NCBI GenBank assembly: GCA_948146395.1
Contig: OX411554.1
Span: forward strand, 41,925,869-41,989,868
Origin: Fragum whitleyi
Lineage: Eukaryota > Mollusca > Bivalvia > Cardiida > Cardiidae
Direction: 5' to 3'
Length of the DNA stretch: 64,000 nt
Part shown: one piece after another, positions 1 to 10,481 of the stretch
Layout: every line of letters starts with the position of its first letter
Numbering within the stretch: position 1 is the stretch's first letter
Notes under the pieces: generated by a model
Told to the model about the DNA's origin: nothing
Databases searched by the model: none
Seen by the model: the letters and a program-made list of their open reading frames with translations, nothing else
Made by a program: the position numbers and the translations under genes

Positions 1-2277
1 AATGGTTATAGGTTATATTTAAATTCGTATTATGTGCCGAAATTGGGTGGGTAATATTTTTTTTGTCACATTTTGAGTAATAAGAAAAACACATGGTTGT
101 TTTTTCTTTTTTGTTTTTATGTAAATAAATGGCGAGAAACAATGTAAAACAACACTTATTTAAGGTAGTGGACGCGAAATGGTTTCTCAACGTTTCGAAA
201 GTAATGAACTTTAACAGTGTAAACCGAGGTTTCCTAATGATTTTCAAAAGGATCAATGTGAAAGAGCATAAGTTCCGAAATGTTGCGGAACTATATCGGA
301 TTCGCTACCTTAAGTTTTAAAAAAGAAGATATTCCCCAAACAAAACAGTGTAAATAAACAATCAATTATCTGTCCATGAATATTGTTATATGAAGCTCTA
401 AGGACTGGCAATAGTATACAAGGATTATGTAAAGTTAGTCTAATGCTTATACCCAAGTTTTATATACTCAATATCAAAAATAACGCATTGCCAAAATTTT
501 TAGATATAACTTTTTTAAAAATCTAAATTTTGTTAGAATGATAATACCAAAATCAATATTAACCAATTATTAAATTGTGACAAAAATGATGAAGCAGTAT
601 ACATTCACATTGAATAATGGCAAATATACAGGGACGACAACCCCAAAAATCAAAATTTTAAAGCCAGAGACAGTTTTCATTACTCGGTTTAAGTCAATAG
701 CACAAGAGTTCATATGCAATATTGCTCTCAAGGAACGTCTAACACACGGATTTTGGAATTTCACTGGGAGTAACTCCAAATATGGCTTTTTATTCACTCT
801 GCATCCTGCCGGAATCTTGCACAAAATCGTCGGTTTTCGTGCTCTTTTTTGGACTGGCATTGCAAGCTCGTTGTTCATATGCTCGATTTGAGATTAGTCT
901 CGTTTTTCATAAAGATGGCCTAAGCACAGTTTTAGGTGTTGTGGTCGAAGGAAATCAATAATGGTTTGAGATGAATTGGCCATAACTTTGACTTGCTTAC
1001 ATAGAATTACCCTATGGCTATTGCTTATGTAGCGTTTGATATTCGATTCAGATATCTCAAACGTGTGGTTCACTATCATCACTTGTCCACATAAAACGGA
1101 AAAAAACAGTGACCTAGAAAGTGAAGAATTCCCGAGCATAACACATTACATAACACTTCCACAGTTATGATCTGTGGAAGTGTCCTTGATTTTAATCACG
1201 TTAATGAATCAGTTCAATATGACTATGTTGCGATAACGTACCCCAAATCAATATTGAGCTTCCATCAAACTCGAAAACTTAGCTGATACAATGCAGATAT
1301 ACTGAATCTGATAGATGTCTACACGTGTTTTCGTTGCCAACTTCATATACTGAGTTACTTGACAAACTTTAATTTGGTACGAAGCGGTCATTCTGTTGCA
1401 CGAACCGAAAACATGTTTGTCATATTCCAGACTTTCTACTCAAGAGAGTATGAGTTCAGGAATAAACTTTACCATAATTGTTTACTAAGTAGCCGGCCGA
1501 TATAAAACAATGACAAATCAGTAAATCTATCGATTGCGATTCTCAGAAAGCGAAGCTTGGGTTATATGATGTCAAAAGCATTCACGTTCCTGCATTTAAG
1601 ATGACATTGGTTATGATAAATAGGCGGAACTATCTGTGTACACCGTAATACGCATGGCATATGAATTTTTACGAATAAAGATCTTTATAATTCTTATTTC
1701 AAATATGCGTTTTTGCGCCATCGTATTTTAATGAGTATTAAAACCTCAGATTTTGACTACCTTACACGCGTGGAAAAAATGAATTTATAAAAACCATTTC
1801 TACCCTTTTAATTAGTTGATTGTTATTAATGAAAAAATACATTGTCTCGCCACTTTCTCATAGATCTTCTCAGAATTAGATTTAAACTGTTTGTCCAGAA
1901 AATAATTATAGTGGATACCATTGAAGCGTATTTTTTCATTATGAATGGGATCGTTAATGGCAGGGTACTCCTATGACATCAAACGTGTATTGCGGGTAAT
2001 GGGACAAAGTAAACCCTTACCTGTATAATCAGCATGTTTTAATTAACTCTGGAATCTACAATCACTCAGTAGAGATAACATTCTTCTATATTAGTATTTC
2101 CATACTTATCATTATGATGCTTAATCCATTATTTTTTAGCATTTCAACTTGTCATGATCGATTGTTGACCCACAAAAGGGGGCCAATAAATAATCTCATC
2201 TATAACCTAAAAGTTTCTCTTTCGTAATGCCATGAAATCAAATTGAAAAAAAAACAATTAGAAAACCATACCTCTTA
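1..2277. other. Gene-free AT-rich stretch
   Basis: I see no recognisable gene. Two overlapping open frames of 102-104 codons on opposite strands (577-891 plus, 570-878 minus) match no family I know and are probably chance. Positions 1538-1722 are a diverged direct copy of 19795-19995; both have a TGACGTCAAAAGCA-like motif near the left end and its inverted form (TGCGCCA/TGACGCCA) at the right, which suggests a short foldback repeat. The stretch ends at the first family A element. Confidence 0.6.
1538..1722 (+). repeat. Dispersed short foldback repeat, copy 1
   Basis: This is about 185 bp that resembles 19795-19995 in the same orientation. Both copies begin near a CAGAAAGCG motif, share GGGTTATATGAYGTCAAAAG and end in GCGCCATCGT or GACGCCATCGT. 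The inward-facing TGAYGTCAAAAGCA and TGC-TTTTGACGCCA motifs suggest a small non-autonomous inverted-repeat element. No target-site duplication is clear. Confidence 0.5.
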
Positions 2278-2717
2278 CAGTTAACAACATCGTGAAATTG
2301 ACAAGAGGATTGATTTTGGAATGATTAAGGAATGAAATTGATTGAGTGTGTGAAGCGAGTTTTGAGTGAATTTAATGGAAGGTAATCATGTATCGAAAAT
2401 TTTGTTCAGGATGAACAAAATTTGCGATAATGATTACCTCCCTTTAATAAAAAAAATACAGACGAGTTTTATACATAGCTTCCTATTTCTTCAAGAATCT
2501 ATGAGACGCTAACAACTTAAATTATGTTAGTGAAATCGTGATTTTTCTCAATCAAAATTTATTTTTGAATGACGTTGGTAATTGTATATTTTTCAATGGG
2601 TTTGAACGTTTTTGAATGGTTTGAGTGAGTGTTTGGAATGAATGATTGGAGCGCTGAGTGAGCGATTTAGAATGGTTTTGATTGAGGTGAATGTCAATTT
2701 CACGATGTAATTTACTG
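2278..2717 (+). mobile_element. Family A MITE, complete copy (A1)
   Basis: This 440 bp element is bounded by TA on both sides (2276-2277, 2718-2719). Its ends are inverted repeats, CAGTTAACAACATCGTGAAA at the left and the mirror form ending GATGTAATTTACTG at the right. In the middle (about 2373-2446) is a long imperfect palindrome: GGAAGGTAATCATG on one side, GATTACCTCCCTTTA on the other, meeting at TTTTGTTCAGGATGAACAAA. It has no coding capacity. The TA duplication suggests a Tc1/mariner-like mobiliser (inference). This is the best reference copy for the roughly 20 in the window. Confidence 0.85.
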
Positions 2718-3012
2718 TATTGACCCACTATGCAGATATACTGAATCAATGATCGGGATTCAGTGTATAATATGTATAACAGCAGTCTGTGTAGGGGTAA
2801 AGCTGCTTGAAATAAAGAGAAGTTTTTCAATGAAACTGAGACGTGTTATCGTCACCAGTGACGACATCAAAATTTATTGCACTGGACGGTCACAAGATTC
2901 CACTGTCAGGAATGTAATAAAACTGTCTTTTGTAAAATTTTGTTTAAAATAAGGTTAGAGTTATTAATACCGTGAAATTGATAAGCTGAATGATTCTTGA
3001 ATGATTTTTTAA

Positions 3013-3743
3013 ATTCAAATTCAAATTCCTTTATTGGTTTAAAAAATCCAGTTATAGGATTGTCACCAAGAACATACATACAATAAACACACAAGACAGA
3101 ACTTATCAAAAGGTATATACCAGATGGGTATATAATCTAAGATTAAAGAACCGATATAAAATATCAGCATACATATCGAGAGCCAGGGTCATATCATGAT
3201 AATGTAATTCAAAATCATTGCAATCAGAGCTAGAAGAATGCAGTTATTGCTTTGCTTAGGAATTACACTCATAATACTTGGCCAAAGATAATCTTTTTTT
3301 TATATATATATATATATATATATAATTAATTTCACGGTATCTATGACCATTTATAAAGGTAACGATGACCCTAAAAAATGCATATATTATAATATATTTG
3401 CATTCAATAAGTTTATGAACAAAAATAAACCTGAAAACCTTTAAAGAAAATAAATAAATAAATAAATCTAAGACTTATTAAGACCTAAAGAAGCAGCAGA
3501 TAACAATTTTTATTTTCATATTTATCTACTAATTAATTTATTTTATTTCCTTTTTTCTTTTCCTTCTTTTTTTTAAGCAGAAAACAATGACAAAATAAAC
3601 AATTTGCGTCGGAGAAGATCTACTCTATTTTCATAAAAAGGGTCAACAAAGTTTAGTAAACAGCAAGATTTCTTTACCAAGAAGATGGATATACAAGGTT
3701 CATACTAAGGTCTACGAATTAATACACTGAAATAAAAGAAAAC
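3013..3743 (-). other. LINE 3' untranslated region
   Basis: This is the stretch between the stop codon of the reverse transcriptase frame and the GAATTT-repeat tail. It is AT-rich with no reading frame of note. It includes a TA microsatellite of about 27 bp at 3299-3325, an AATA-type run near 3450, and a polyadenylation-like AATAAA just before the tail on the minus strand. Confidence 0.7.
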
Positions 3744-6014
3744 TCAAGAGTTTGCAGCTGTTTTTGCGAGTAGATTATCTCTTTCTTCAAACATTTTGTG
3801 AACATAAGATATACAAGTTTGCAACACATCATATTCTTTGATTTGTAAAATGTATCTAAATTTATCATCATCATTCATGATTTTAAAGGAAGGTGTGATG
3901 CCTTCTACCTCAGCAAAGAATATTTTTCTGCTATCTGATAAAGACTGGCATTGTAATAAGAAATGGGCTTCAGTTTCAACTTGTGATTTACAAAGAGGAC
4001 AAATTCTGTCTATGAAAGGTTTCTTTTGGTGCCTACCTTTTTTAATTTGAAGATTATGTGCACTTACACGAAATTTGGCAAATGATGTAATTTGTTCTCT
4101 GGGCAAATCATTTATGCGCAAATACATTTCTTTCTCATAATTTATCTTAAAGGTTCTGAAGGTTCTAAGTTTGTCATTGCTATCATCAAACATACATTTT
4201 TTCCAATAATGTACATAAGATTCTTTTAGTTTGTTATAAATTGAATTTTTCTGTTTCTTTTTGGAGAATGTGAAGTGATTGTTCCATACATGTTCAAATC
4301 CAATAACCTTCATAAATAATTTGAATTTACTTGCGAAACCTTTGGGAAGGGAGCAACTATCTAAATATGATTTGTATGCAAGAAAATTCTGATTTGAATT
4401 AATCAGATGTGTCCAAAAGGCACAAGAATATTTCAAACCATATACAGCCAAAGGAAAGATTCCAAATTCTGATCTTACTGCATTATTGCTTGCATACTTG
4501 TTTACACCCATGACTGATTTCAAAAAGCGAACTTGAATTTTTTCTTGTTGTAGCAGATCATATCTATGTTCAAAAATAATTAAATTATCTTTATTTACAT
4601 TAAAATCTAAAGACAGTACTTCACTACAATATAGAAGTATTGGTTTGACACAATGTTCATACACTTTTAAATATAAATCAGTATTCATGTTTTCTCCTGC
4701 CAAAGCTTTTTTAATACTAAATGTTGCTTTTAGTGCTTTGTTGCACAAGTACTTAATGGCTTGGGTGAAAACACCGGATGCTCTGAAAATGATACCTAGA
4801 TATTTGTATTCCTGTACAATCTCAACCTCTGTTTGCATGTATTTGAATGAAAAACCTTTAAGAACTCTACCTGACTTGTTGAATATGATAACTTTTGTTT
4901 TAGAAATATTAACTGATAAATTCCATGAGAGACAAAAATCTCCCAACTTATTCATAGCTGACTGAAGTCCTGTTGCAGTTTTAGAAATAAGTACAATATC
5001 ATCAGCATATAGGAGGCTTGACAAATATGTATTATCTACAGTGACAGGATCACATGAATTATCAAAAAAGCTATTTAAATCATTAAGGTATAAGGAGAAT
5101 AATGCAGGGCTAAATATACATCCTTGTTTTACCCCAATTTTGGTCTCAAAACTTGCCCCTAGACCACTTTGTGTTTTCACACAACATGACAAAGACGCAT
5201 ACATATCCTTCAAAATGTTAAGAAATGGATCTTTAATATTGTACTTGTACATTTTGTGAAACAGTGCACTTCTGTTAACCGTGTCAAATGCTTTGCTAAG
5301 GTCAACGAAGCAAGCATAAATATTTTTTGAAAGCTTAAAAGCCTTATCAATAATTGTTTTCAGGGTCAGGATGTGATCGCTAGTGCGACAATTTTTACGA
5401 AAGCCTATTTGTTCAGGTCCAATAATTTGATTACTCTCAATATAGGTATCTAACCGATTGAACAGAACTCTTGTAAAAAGTTTACTAAAACAACTTGATA
5501 TGGAGATACCTCTATAATTGCTTGGATTATTAGCCCCACCTCCTTTGTAGATGGGCTTGATAATGTTTTCTTTCCATGATGAAGGGTATATACCTTTCTG
5601 CAGTATTTGGTGGAATATAAATGTATAATGTTCCAAAAGAAATGGTACAGACATATGCAACATTTCATTTGAAATCTCATTGATACCACAAGATTTACCA
5701 CGTCTTAAATATTCTACTGCTTTCAAAACTTCATCAGTAGAAATACTTTTGTTAACAATAGTATTATCATAGCTTTCAAATACATTACAAGTTTCAGAAG
5801 CTAATTCATCATCAAAATTATTCACAAATTCAATGTTCATGAGAGACTTGAAGTATTCTGTCCATGTACTAGCTGATATTTCAGAAGAAGGATCAGCCTT
5901 TTGTTTTTCTAATAAATCATTTACACAATTCCAGAACTCTTTAGGATTTCTTTTCCCACTCTCTAAGAGACCACTTAACATTTTTCCTTTAAATAATCTT
6001 TGTTTTTTCCTCAA
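3744..6014 (-). CDS. LINE ORF2 part: reverse transcriptase with C-terminal CCHC knuckle
   Basis: This open frame of 756 codons encodes the reverse transcriptase that copies LINE RNA at the nicked target. Around residue 107 a GKSCGINEIS motif opens the RT domain, followed by IIKPIYKGG (151-159), GFRKNCRTSDH (204-214), FVDLSKAFDTV (236-246), GVKQGCIFSP (294-303) and the catalytic SLLYADD (333-339). Near the C-terminus CPLC...H...C (672-689) forms a CX2CX8HX4C zinc knuckle. The first Met is not the natural start: a TAG near 6036 interrupts the frame, and coding similarity continues upstream into the linker and endonuclease. The frame is otherwise open, so the element died fairly recently. Confidence 0.93.
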   Translation of the reverse strand: MRKKQRLFKGKMLSGLLESGKRNPKEFWNCVNDLLEKQKADPSSEISASTWTEYFKSLMNIEFVNNFDDELASETCNVFESYDNTIVNKSISTDEVLKAVEYLRRGKSCGINEISNEMLHMSVPFLLEHYTFIFHQILQKGIYPSSWKENIIKPIYKGGGANNPSNYRGISISSCFSKLFTRVLFNRLDTYIESNQIIGPEQIGFRKNCRTSDHILTLKTIIDKAFKLSKNIYACFVDLSKAFDTVNRSALFHKMYKYNIKDPFLNILKDMYASLSCCVKTQSGLGASFETKIGVKQGCIFSPALFSLYLNDLNSFFDNSCDPVTVDNTYLSSLLYADDIVLISKTATGLQSAMNKLGDFCLSWNLSVNISKTKVIIFNKSGRVLKGFSFKYMQTEVEIVQEYKYLGIIFRASGVFTQAIKYLCNKALKATFSIKKALAGENMNTDLYLKVYEHCVKPILLYCSEVLSLDFNVNKDNLIIFEHRYDLLQQEKIQVRFLKSVMGVNKYASNNAVRSEFGIFPLAVYGLKYSCAFWTHLINSNQNFLAYKSYLDSCSLPKGFASKFKLFMKVIGFEHVWNNHFTFSKKKQKNSIYNKLKESYVHYWKKCMFDDSNDKLRTFRTFKINYEKEMYLRINDLPREQITSFAKFRVSAHNLQIKKGRHQKKPFIDRICPLCKSQVETEAHFLLQCQSLSDSRKIFFAEVEGITPSFKIMNDDDKFRYILQIKEYDVLQTCISYVHKMFEERDNLLAKTAANS

Positions 6015-7531
6015 TAATCTGTAATACTATTTACGTTCAGAATAAACCCTGTTACGTAACGTAGAATTAAATGGATCTGATGCTAACTTGCGAGATAGCT
6101 GTTTCAAATGTCTATAATGCGAATCACAATCAACATCATACCACTTTTTCTTAGCTTTTCGCCTCTTCACCTTTTTTTTGGCAATTGATATTACATTTTT
6201 GCTTTTTGAAAGCAGCCTCATGGAGAGTGGAAGACATGTGATTCACCATCAGATCTACCTGTTCTCTGACAGAAATCAGTGAATTTTGAGAAATATTTAA
6301 GAAGGAATTATAAAAATTAGCCCTATTTATTTTGCCAATGTTATGTTCAAAGTTTACTCTTTGCCTGTCCTCCCATTTCAAATTCATAGGAGTTTTTCTC
6401 AACATTTCAGGTTTCTCATGACAAACTATAGACTGAATATCAACCAATAAAGGACAATGATCAGAAAAAACACTATTAAAATCTAAAATCTTAAACTTAT
6501 TTATTGCATACATGAAATCCGCACTACAAATACAATAATCATCAATGGATGATCCATGAAAACCATGATAAGTAGGCTTTCCAGTTGTTCTCCGATGGTA
6601 CGACCATTAAGTATTCTTAACTGTAAGCCTATGCAAAGTTCCAAAATATTTCTACCATATTCATTTGTAGTTTGATGGATAGAAGTATTTCTAACAGTAT
6701 GGTAATTATCAATGTTGAGGTGTCCGTGGTCTAGAGGTAGAGCGTCGGCCTCTTGACTCAAAGGTCCCGAGTTCGATTCCCGGGAGCGGCTATCGATCTT
6801 GGTTCTTTCATTGGCCCACACTTTCGGCGCGAGTACTGGTGTATTTTCCAGGAAGCAGAATCGAGAGGGATTAATCTAAGTTGTAAGAACTTGTTTCCCA
6901 ATCGATGTAAAATAAATAGGTTTAAACCAAATGTTGAGGTTATCCAAAATTCCATCTGAGATCATATCATCTTCATCATTTGGCATAAAATCTAAGTCTT
7001 CAATATTTATATGTGCATTGAAATCACCAATGATCATAACATAGCCATTTTGCTGGAATTTTACAATATCAGATTCTAATTTAGTAAGATAGTTTTGTCA
7101 ACACTTGTTATTTTCGTGTATTCAGAATTAATTGGAGAAATATAAAGCCCTCCAATGAACAAATCTTTGTTGAGGTTAGAAAATTTCTTACACAATTTTA
7201 TCCATATCATATCATTATGTGACACATCTATCACTTTGATACCAGCTTTAATTGATTGCCTTATAAATATAGCTACCCCACCACGTAATCTGCTAGGCAA
7301 TTCAGAACGACAATTAGATATACATGTATAACCATCAAGGGTTGAAATATCCTGATTACATGCATGGGTTTCAGTTAATACAACAATATCATAAAGCAAC
7401 ATTTTAGTGAATTCCTGGTCATCTAATTTGCAACTGCGGATTCCATTTACACGATTAAACAAACCATTAACATTATAACAACAAATATTAATTTGACTTG
7501 AAAATACATTTTTTAATTTTCTTCTATCCAT
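6015..7531 (-). pseudogene. LINE ORF2 part: APE-type endonuclease and linker, broken
   Basis: This is the 5' half of the LINE reading frame. It starts MDRRKLKN with ICCYNVNGL soon after, then VVLTETHA (catalytic Glu), GGVAIFI, GDFNAH near 7020, and SIDDYC and SDHCPLL near 6440-6560, the usual order for an apurinic-type endonuclease that nicks target DNA. Translating all frames shows a frame change near 7090, another near 6590 and another near 6200, plus TAG near 6036 just before the reverse transcriptase part. A SINE at 6721-6929 also splits it. The N-terminus lies almost at the element's 5' boundary. Confidence 0.88.
6721..6929 (+). mobile_element. tRNA-derived SINE inserted in the LINE
   Basis: The left 70 bp read like a tRNA with polymerase III boxes: an A box in GGTCTAGAGGTAGAGCG (6729-6745) and a B box GTTCGATTCC (6771-6780). 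The acceptor and anticodon stems pair poorly, so this is a SINE head and not a working tRNA gene. The body runs to about 6929 and ends in an AT-rich tail. A perfect 10 bp duplication AATGTTGAGG (6711-6720 and 6930-6939) flanks it, and joining the flanks restores the LINE endonuclease reading. I see no second copy of this body in the window. Confidence 0.88.
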
Positions 7532-7947
7532 ATCAGTAGGTAAACTAATTCAGCGTATATTTTTTAATGAATGGGAGGATTGAGATATGAGTGAAAGAAA
7601 AAAGAAGGTTATCCAAAATCGCTTATTTTGTTCTACATAAACAGAATTAGCGACATTTATTATCTCCCTTTAGAAATATGCAAACATGTTTCATAAATAC
7701 CCTTTTTTCCCTCGAGAACCAGTCAGACGCGTATAAATTAGATTTTGTCCGTGAAATCGCAGTTTTACCTAGCTATATTTATTTAGAATGTAGTTGTTTA
7801 TCTTATTTTTTCAGTGATCTGTGAGCTTTTTGAATGGTTTGAGAGAGTGTTTGGAATACATGAATTGAGCGCTGAGTGAGCGATTTCGAAAAGTTTTGAT
7901 TGTGATGAATGTCAATTGCACGATTTAACTGTATATTCTAGACGAGG

Positions 7948-8117
7948 TTAAGATCAGCCTGTCGTAAGCAAAATCGAGTTATTGTTTTTTTTTCACATTA
8001 ATAATAGTTTAATGCTTAAAGATATGTTTGGATCGCTCTGATCTTAAAACTGCCGCGACAACACGTGTAACATGACGTTCTTGTGACGTCATTTTAGAAT
8101 GTGATACGACAAGGATA
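7948..8117 (+). repeat. Duplicated 3' flank of FkbM-1
   Basis: This stretch of about 170 bp resembles 28090-28262: both share ATCAGCYTGTCGTAARCAAAA at the left and a GTGACGTCATTTTAGA-like motif at the right. It is part of the paralogous block downstream of both intact FkbM genes, sandwiched here between two family A insertions. No coding signal is visible. Confidence 0.65.
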
Positions 8118-10434
8118 CAATTAGATACACCGTGAAATTAACATTCATCTCAATCAAAACCAATCTTTATCGCCCCTTTAGCTCTCCATGAATGAATTCC
8201 AAACACCCAATCAAACCATTCAAAAACGCTCAAAATAACTAAAAGATAAAAGATTAACAACTACCTTCAAAATAGAAAAAGCAAGACCCAAATCGCGATT
8301 TCTCTGACATAATTGAAATTTCAATCGTCTAATTGGTTCTTGAAGAAAAAAGAAACTATTCATAGAACTTGTTTGCATATTCTATTAAAGGGAGGTAATA
8401 CATATCGCTAATTTTGTTCATCTTTAACAAAATTAGCGACATTTGGTTACCTCCAGTGGCGTAGCTGGGGCCTTTTCTAGAGTACGCACAATTGAAGTTG
8501 GTTTTGGGTTCTCTCCAATCAAGGGCAAGGTAATCAGGGATCCTTTTAAGTGACAAGGGGTAAAACGCTACAGAAAGAAAAAAAAAACCGGAAATAATGC
8601 ATTATAGAGGTGCCAAATATGCTCTTAGATGGTTGCAAGAAGTTAACAAGTTTTATGTTAATGCGATTGTCCCAAAATCTACGATCATAGACCAAGCATT
8701 CGCCAACTGACCATTTAGACAATAAGGGATCAGTGTTACATTTTGACAAAGATTGTTCATTGTGTATGATAGCATCATTATCGACTAAAGAGTGAAAGGC
8801 CTGATTAGCATTTAGCCTGTAGACGGATCCCGTACAGCGTTTTCTCGCAGTAATTCAAAAAATCGAGCAAAACTGGTATTGCAGCATAAGGTGTCCTTTT
8901 GATCATAGCTCGATCTTACTCTCGCTGTAAAAGTTGTGATTTTCCGTAACTATAGCTAATTAGAATCTAACGGCCGTACGTAGACTGATCGTAAATACCG
9001 CTGTAAAGGCATCAAACTATCGAAATTAGGCAATCGCACATCCCTACGATGTTTTTTCCTTTCTTGAATTTGACTATAAATGTATTAGTAGGCAAGTTAG
9101 GGTCTCCATACAATCATCATAGGATCAAACCTAGATATCGTTGACAATTCAACAATCTCTTTAAAGGCACCGCGCGATTACAACAATCGCCGCAAGATCT
9201 CACCAATGAATTTTGCAATAAGTTTTATTAAAACAGTGCGGATACAGTTTTTTTTCAAAGAGAAACCTAGAGCGTTTGGTATCAAAATAAGTAAAAAGAA
9301 ATATACAAAGCCGGAGTCCTAAGGCATTCGTGGTAAGTTGAAGCATAACAACTACAAGCCAAACCTCTTAAATGATTGTAATGACACCCCTTTATTGTGA
9401 TGGTGGTTATTTGAGAAGCAACGGGTGCCCTATCTAAAAAAGATGTCTGCACTGTCAACTTTTCTGTCACAAAAAATGAAATTAAGAATGAAACAATAGC
9501 TTAGTAGAGTGGCGCATGAACGCCTGAAGGGGCTTATCAGTTAGCTTGGCTTGTCAGTTACCTTAACTTGAATGATGTTTTATTTTCAATTCAGAAGTAG
9601 ACAATTCAAGAACAACTGAATTTTTGGTTTGAATTTCCTAAAGTCTTAGGCACCCCATAGAGGTACACTGCGACAAGTATCAGCATAATCTTATTGTAAT
9701 ACTAGGAGGAGTTGTGCACACAAACACACTAATTTCTACTGATATTATTTTAATTGAAGGGAAAAGAATTAAAAAACAACTTGAAATATAAAAGTGTTTT
9801 TTGCACAACTACCAAATCACCAAGACTCAATTTCAAACACAGACTTGAAATCGTCAACAGTTCCTTTACATTTTTTTTCTTTATTTATTAAATAGAAAGG
9901 CTTGTCTGACAGCTTTATATATATGATCTGTACCCTTAAACGTCTGTAAAATCTGTCAATTTAGGGTTTATCTAGATCGCATGATACCCGTATTTCGCGT
10001 TAACCGATATATGCTTTAGATTGCAGTTCTATATCACTTGGAATTCAAGGCATTTATATATGCCACCGTAAATGGGTTCAGGATATACAAGAATTATGTC
10101 ATTAGAAATGTCAATGGAATTTATCTAGACACAAATTAGGAGGGCTAAGAATAAAAAGGATGAGAGTTGAAAAAAAAAAGATATTAAATTTAGGGAATAT
10201 TTATTTTATAATTGAAATTCGTGGTAATATTCAGAGTCAAATTTGTACGCACGGAATTAAATCGTCATTCAAACTCATAATAGCGGTCCAAATTTGAACG
10301 CACGCGCGTATGTGCGTATATGGCAGCTACGCCACTGACCTGCCTCAAATTTCACTCAAAACGCATTCTTCACACTGATTCAACATCATTCCAAAATCGT
10401 TCACCCCTTGTCAATTTTACGATGTAACTAACTG
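8118..10434 (-). mobile_element. Family A MITE split by a hAT-like element (A3)
   Basis: The left part (8118-8453) is a reversed family A copy that includes most of the central palindrome, AAAGGGAGGTAATACATATC...ATTTGGTTACC. The right part (10338-10434) completes it with CTTGTCAATTTTACGATG and CTAACTG. TA flanks both outer ends (8116-8117, 10435-10436). Without the insert the copy would be about 433 bp. It lies directly 3' of the FkbM-1 gene and is absent from the paralogous block. Confidence 0.85.
8454..10337. mobile_element. Non-autonomous hAT-like DNA element inside A3
   Basis: This insert of about 1.88 kb has perfect 14 bp terminal inverted repeats, CAGTGGCGTAGCTG at the left and CAGCTACGCCACTG at the right. 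The CAGTGGCG start is typical of hAT-superfamily ends. Subterminal GTACGCAC-like and GCACGCGCG-like motifs face each other. The flanks share only ACCT plus weak similarity, so an 8 bp target duplication is not clean. No open frame resembles a transposase (longest about 67 codons), so it is non-autonomous. Confidence 0.75.
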
Positions 10435-10481
10435 TATCTCTGGTGAATGAATGTTTGTTATACGACAAGGGGAGATAACCC

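Larger units (their letters stand above)
3013..7558 (-). mobile_element. Non-LTR retrotransposon (LINE), APE endonuclease plus reverse transcriptase
   Basis: This is a LINE on the minus strand inserted into a family A MITE. A 9 bp duplication ATTTTTTAA flanks it at 3004-3012 and 7559-7567. The 3' end (low coordinates) has AATAAA at about 3030 on the minus strand and ends in a short tandem tail of GAATTT units, a tail style seen in several LINE clades. The long reading frame carries endonuclease, reverse transcriptase and a C-terminal zinc knuckle. The 5' end stops about 27 nt before the endonuclease frame, so ORF1, if the family has one, was lost by 5' truncation. Two to three frameshifts, one TAG stop and a SINE insertion mark it as dead. 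The clade is not certain; a CR1/Jockey-group relative is plausible. Confidence 0.92.
2958..7931 (+). mobile_element. Family A MITE split by a LINE (A2)
   Basis: The left part (2958-3012) begins GAGTTATTAATACCGTGAAA and the right part (7568-7931) runs to CACGATTTAACTG. Together they make a normal-length family A copy of about 420 bp with TA at both outer edges. The central palindrome is recognisable but decayed in the right part (around 7610-7670). The LINE at 3013-7558 separates the two parts, so this MITE is older than the LINE insertion. Confidence 0.85.

Noticed and set aside
570..891. Overlapping 102- and 104-codon frames on opposite strands
   Set aside because: Antisense overlap in the same stretch, no known domain and no gene context; likely chance.
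6721..6792. Possible functional tRNA gene
   Set aside because: The A and B boxes are present, but acceptor and anticodon stems pair poorly, and the sequence continues into a SINE body bounded by a target duplication.
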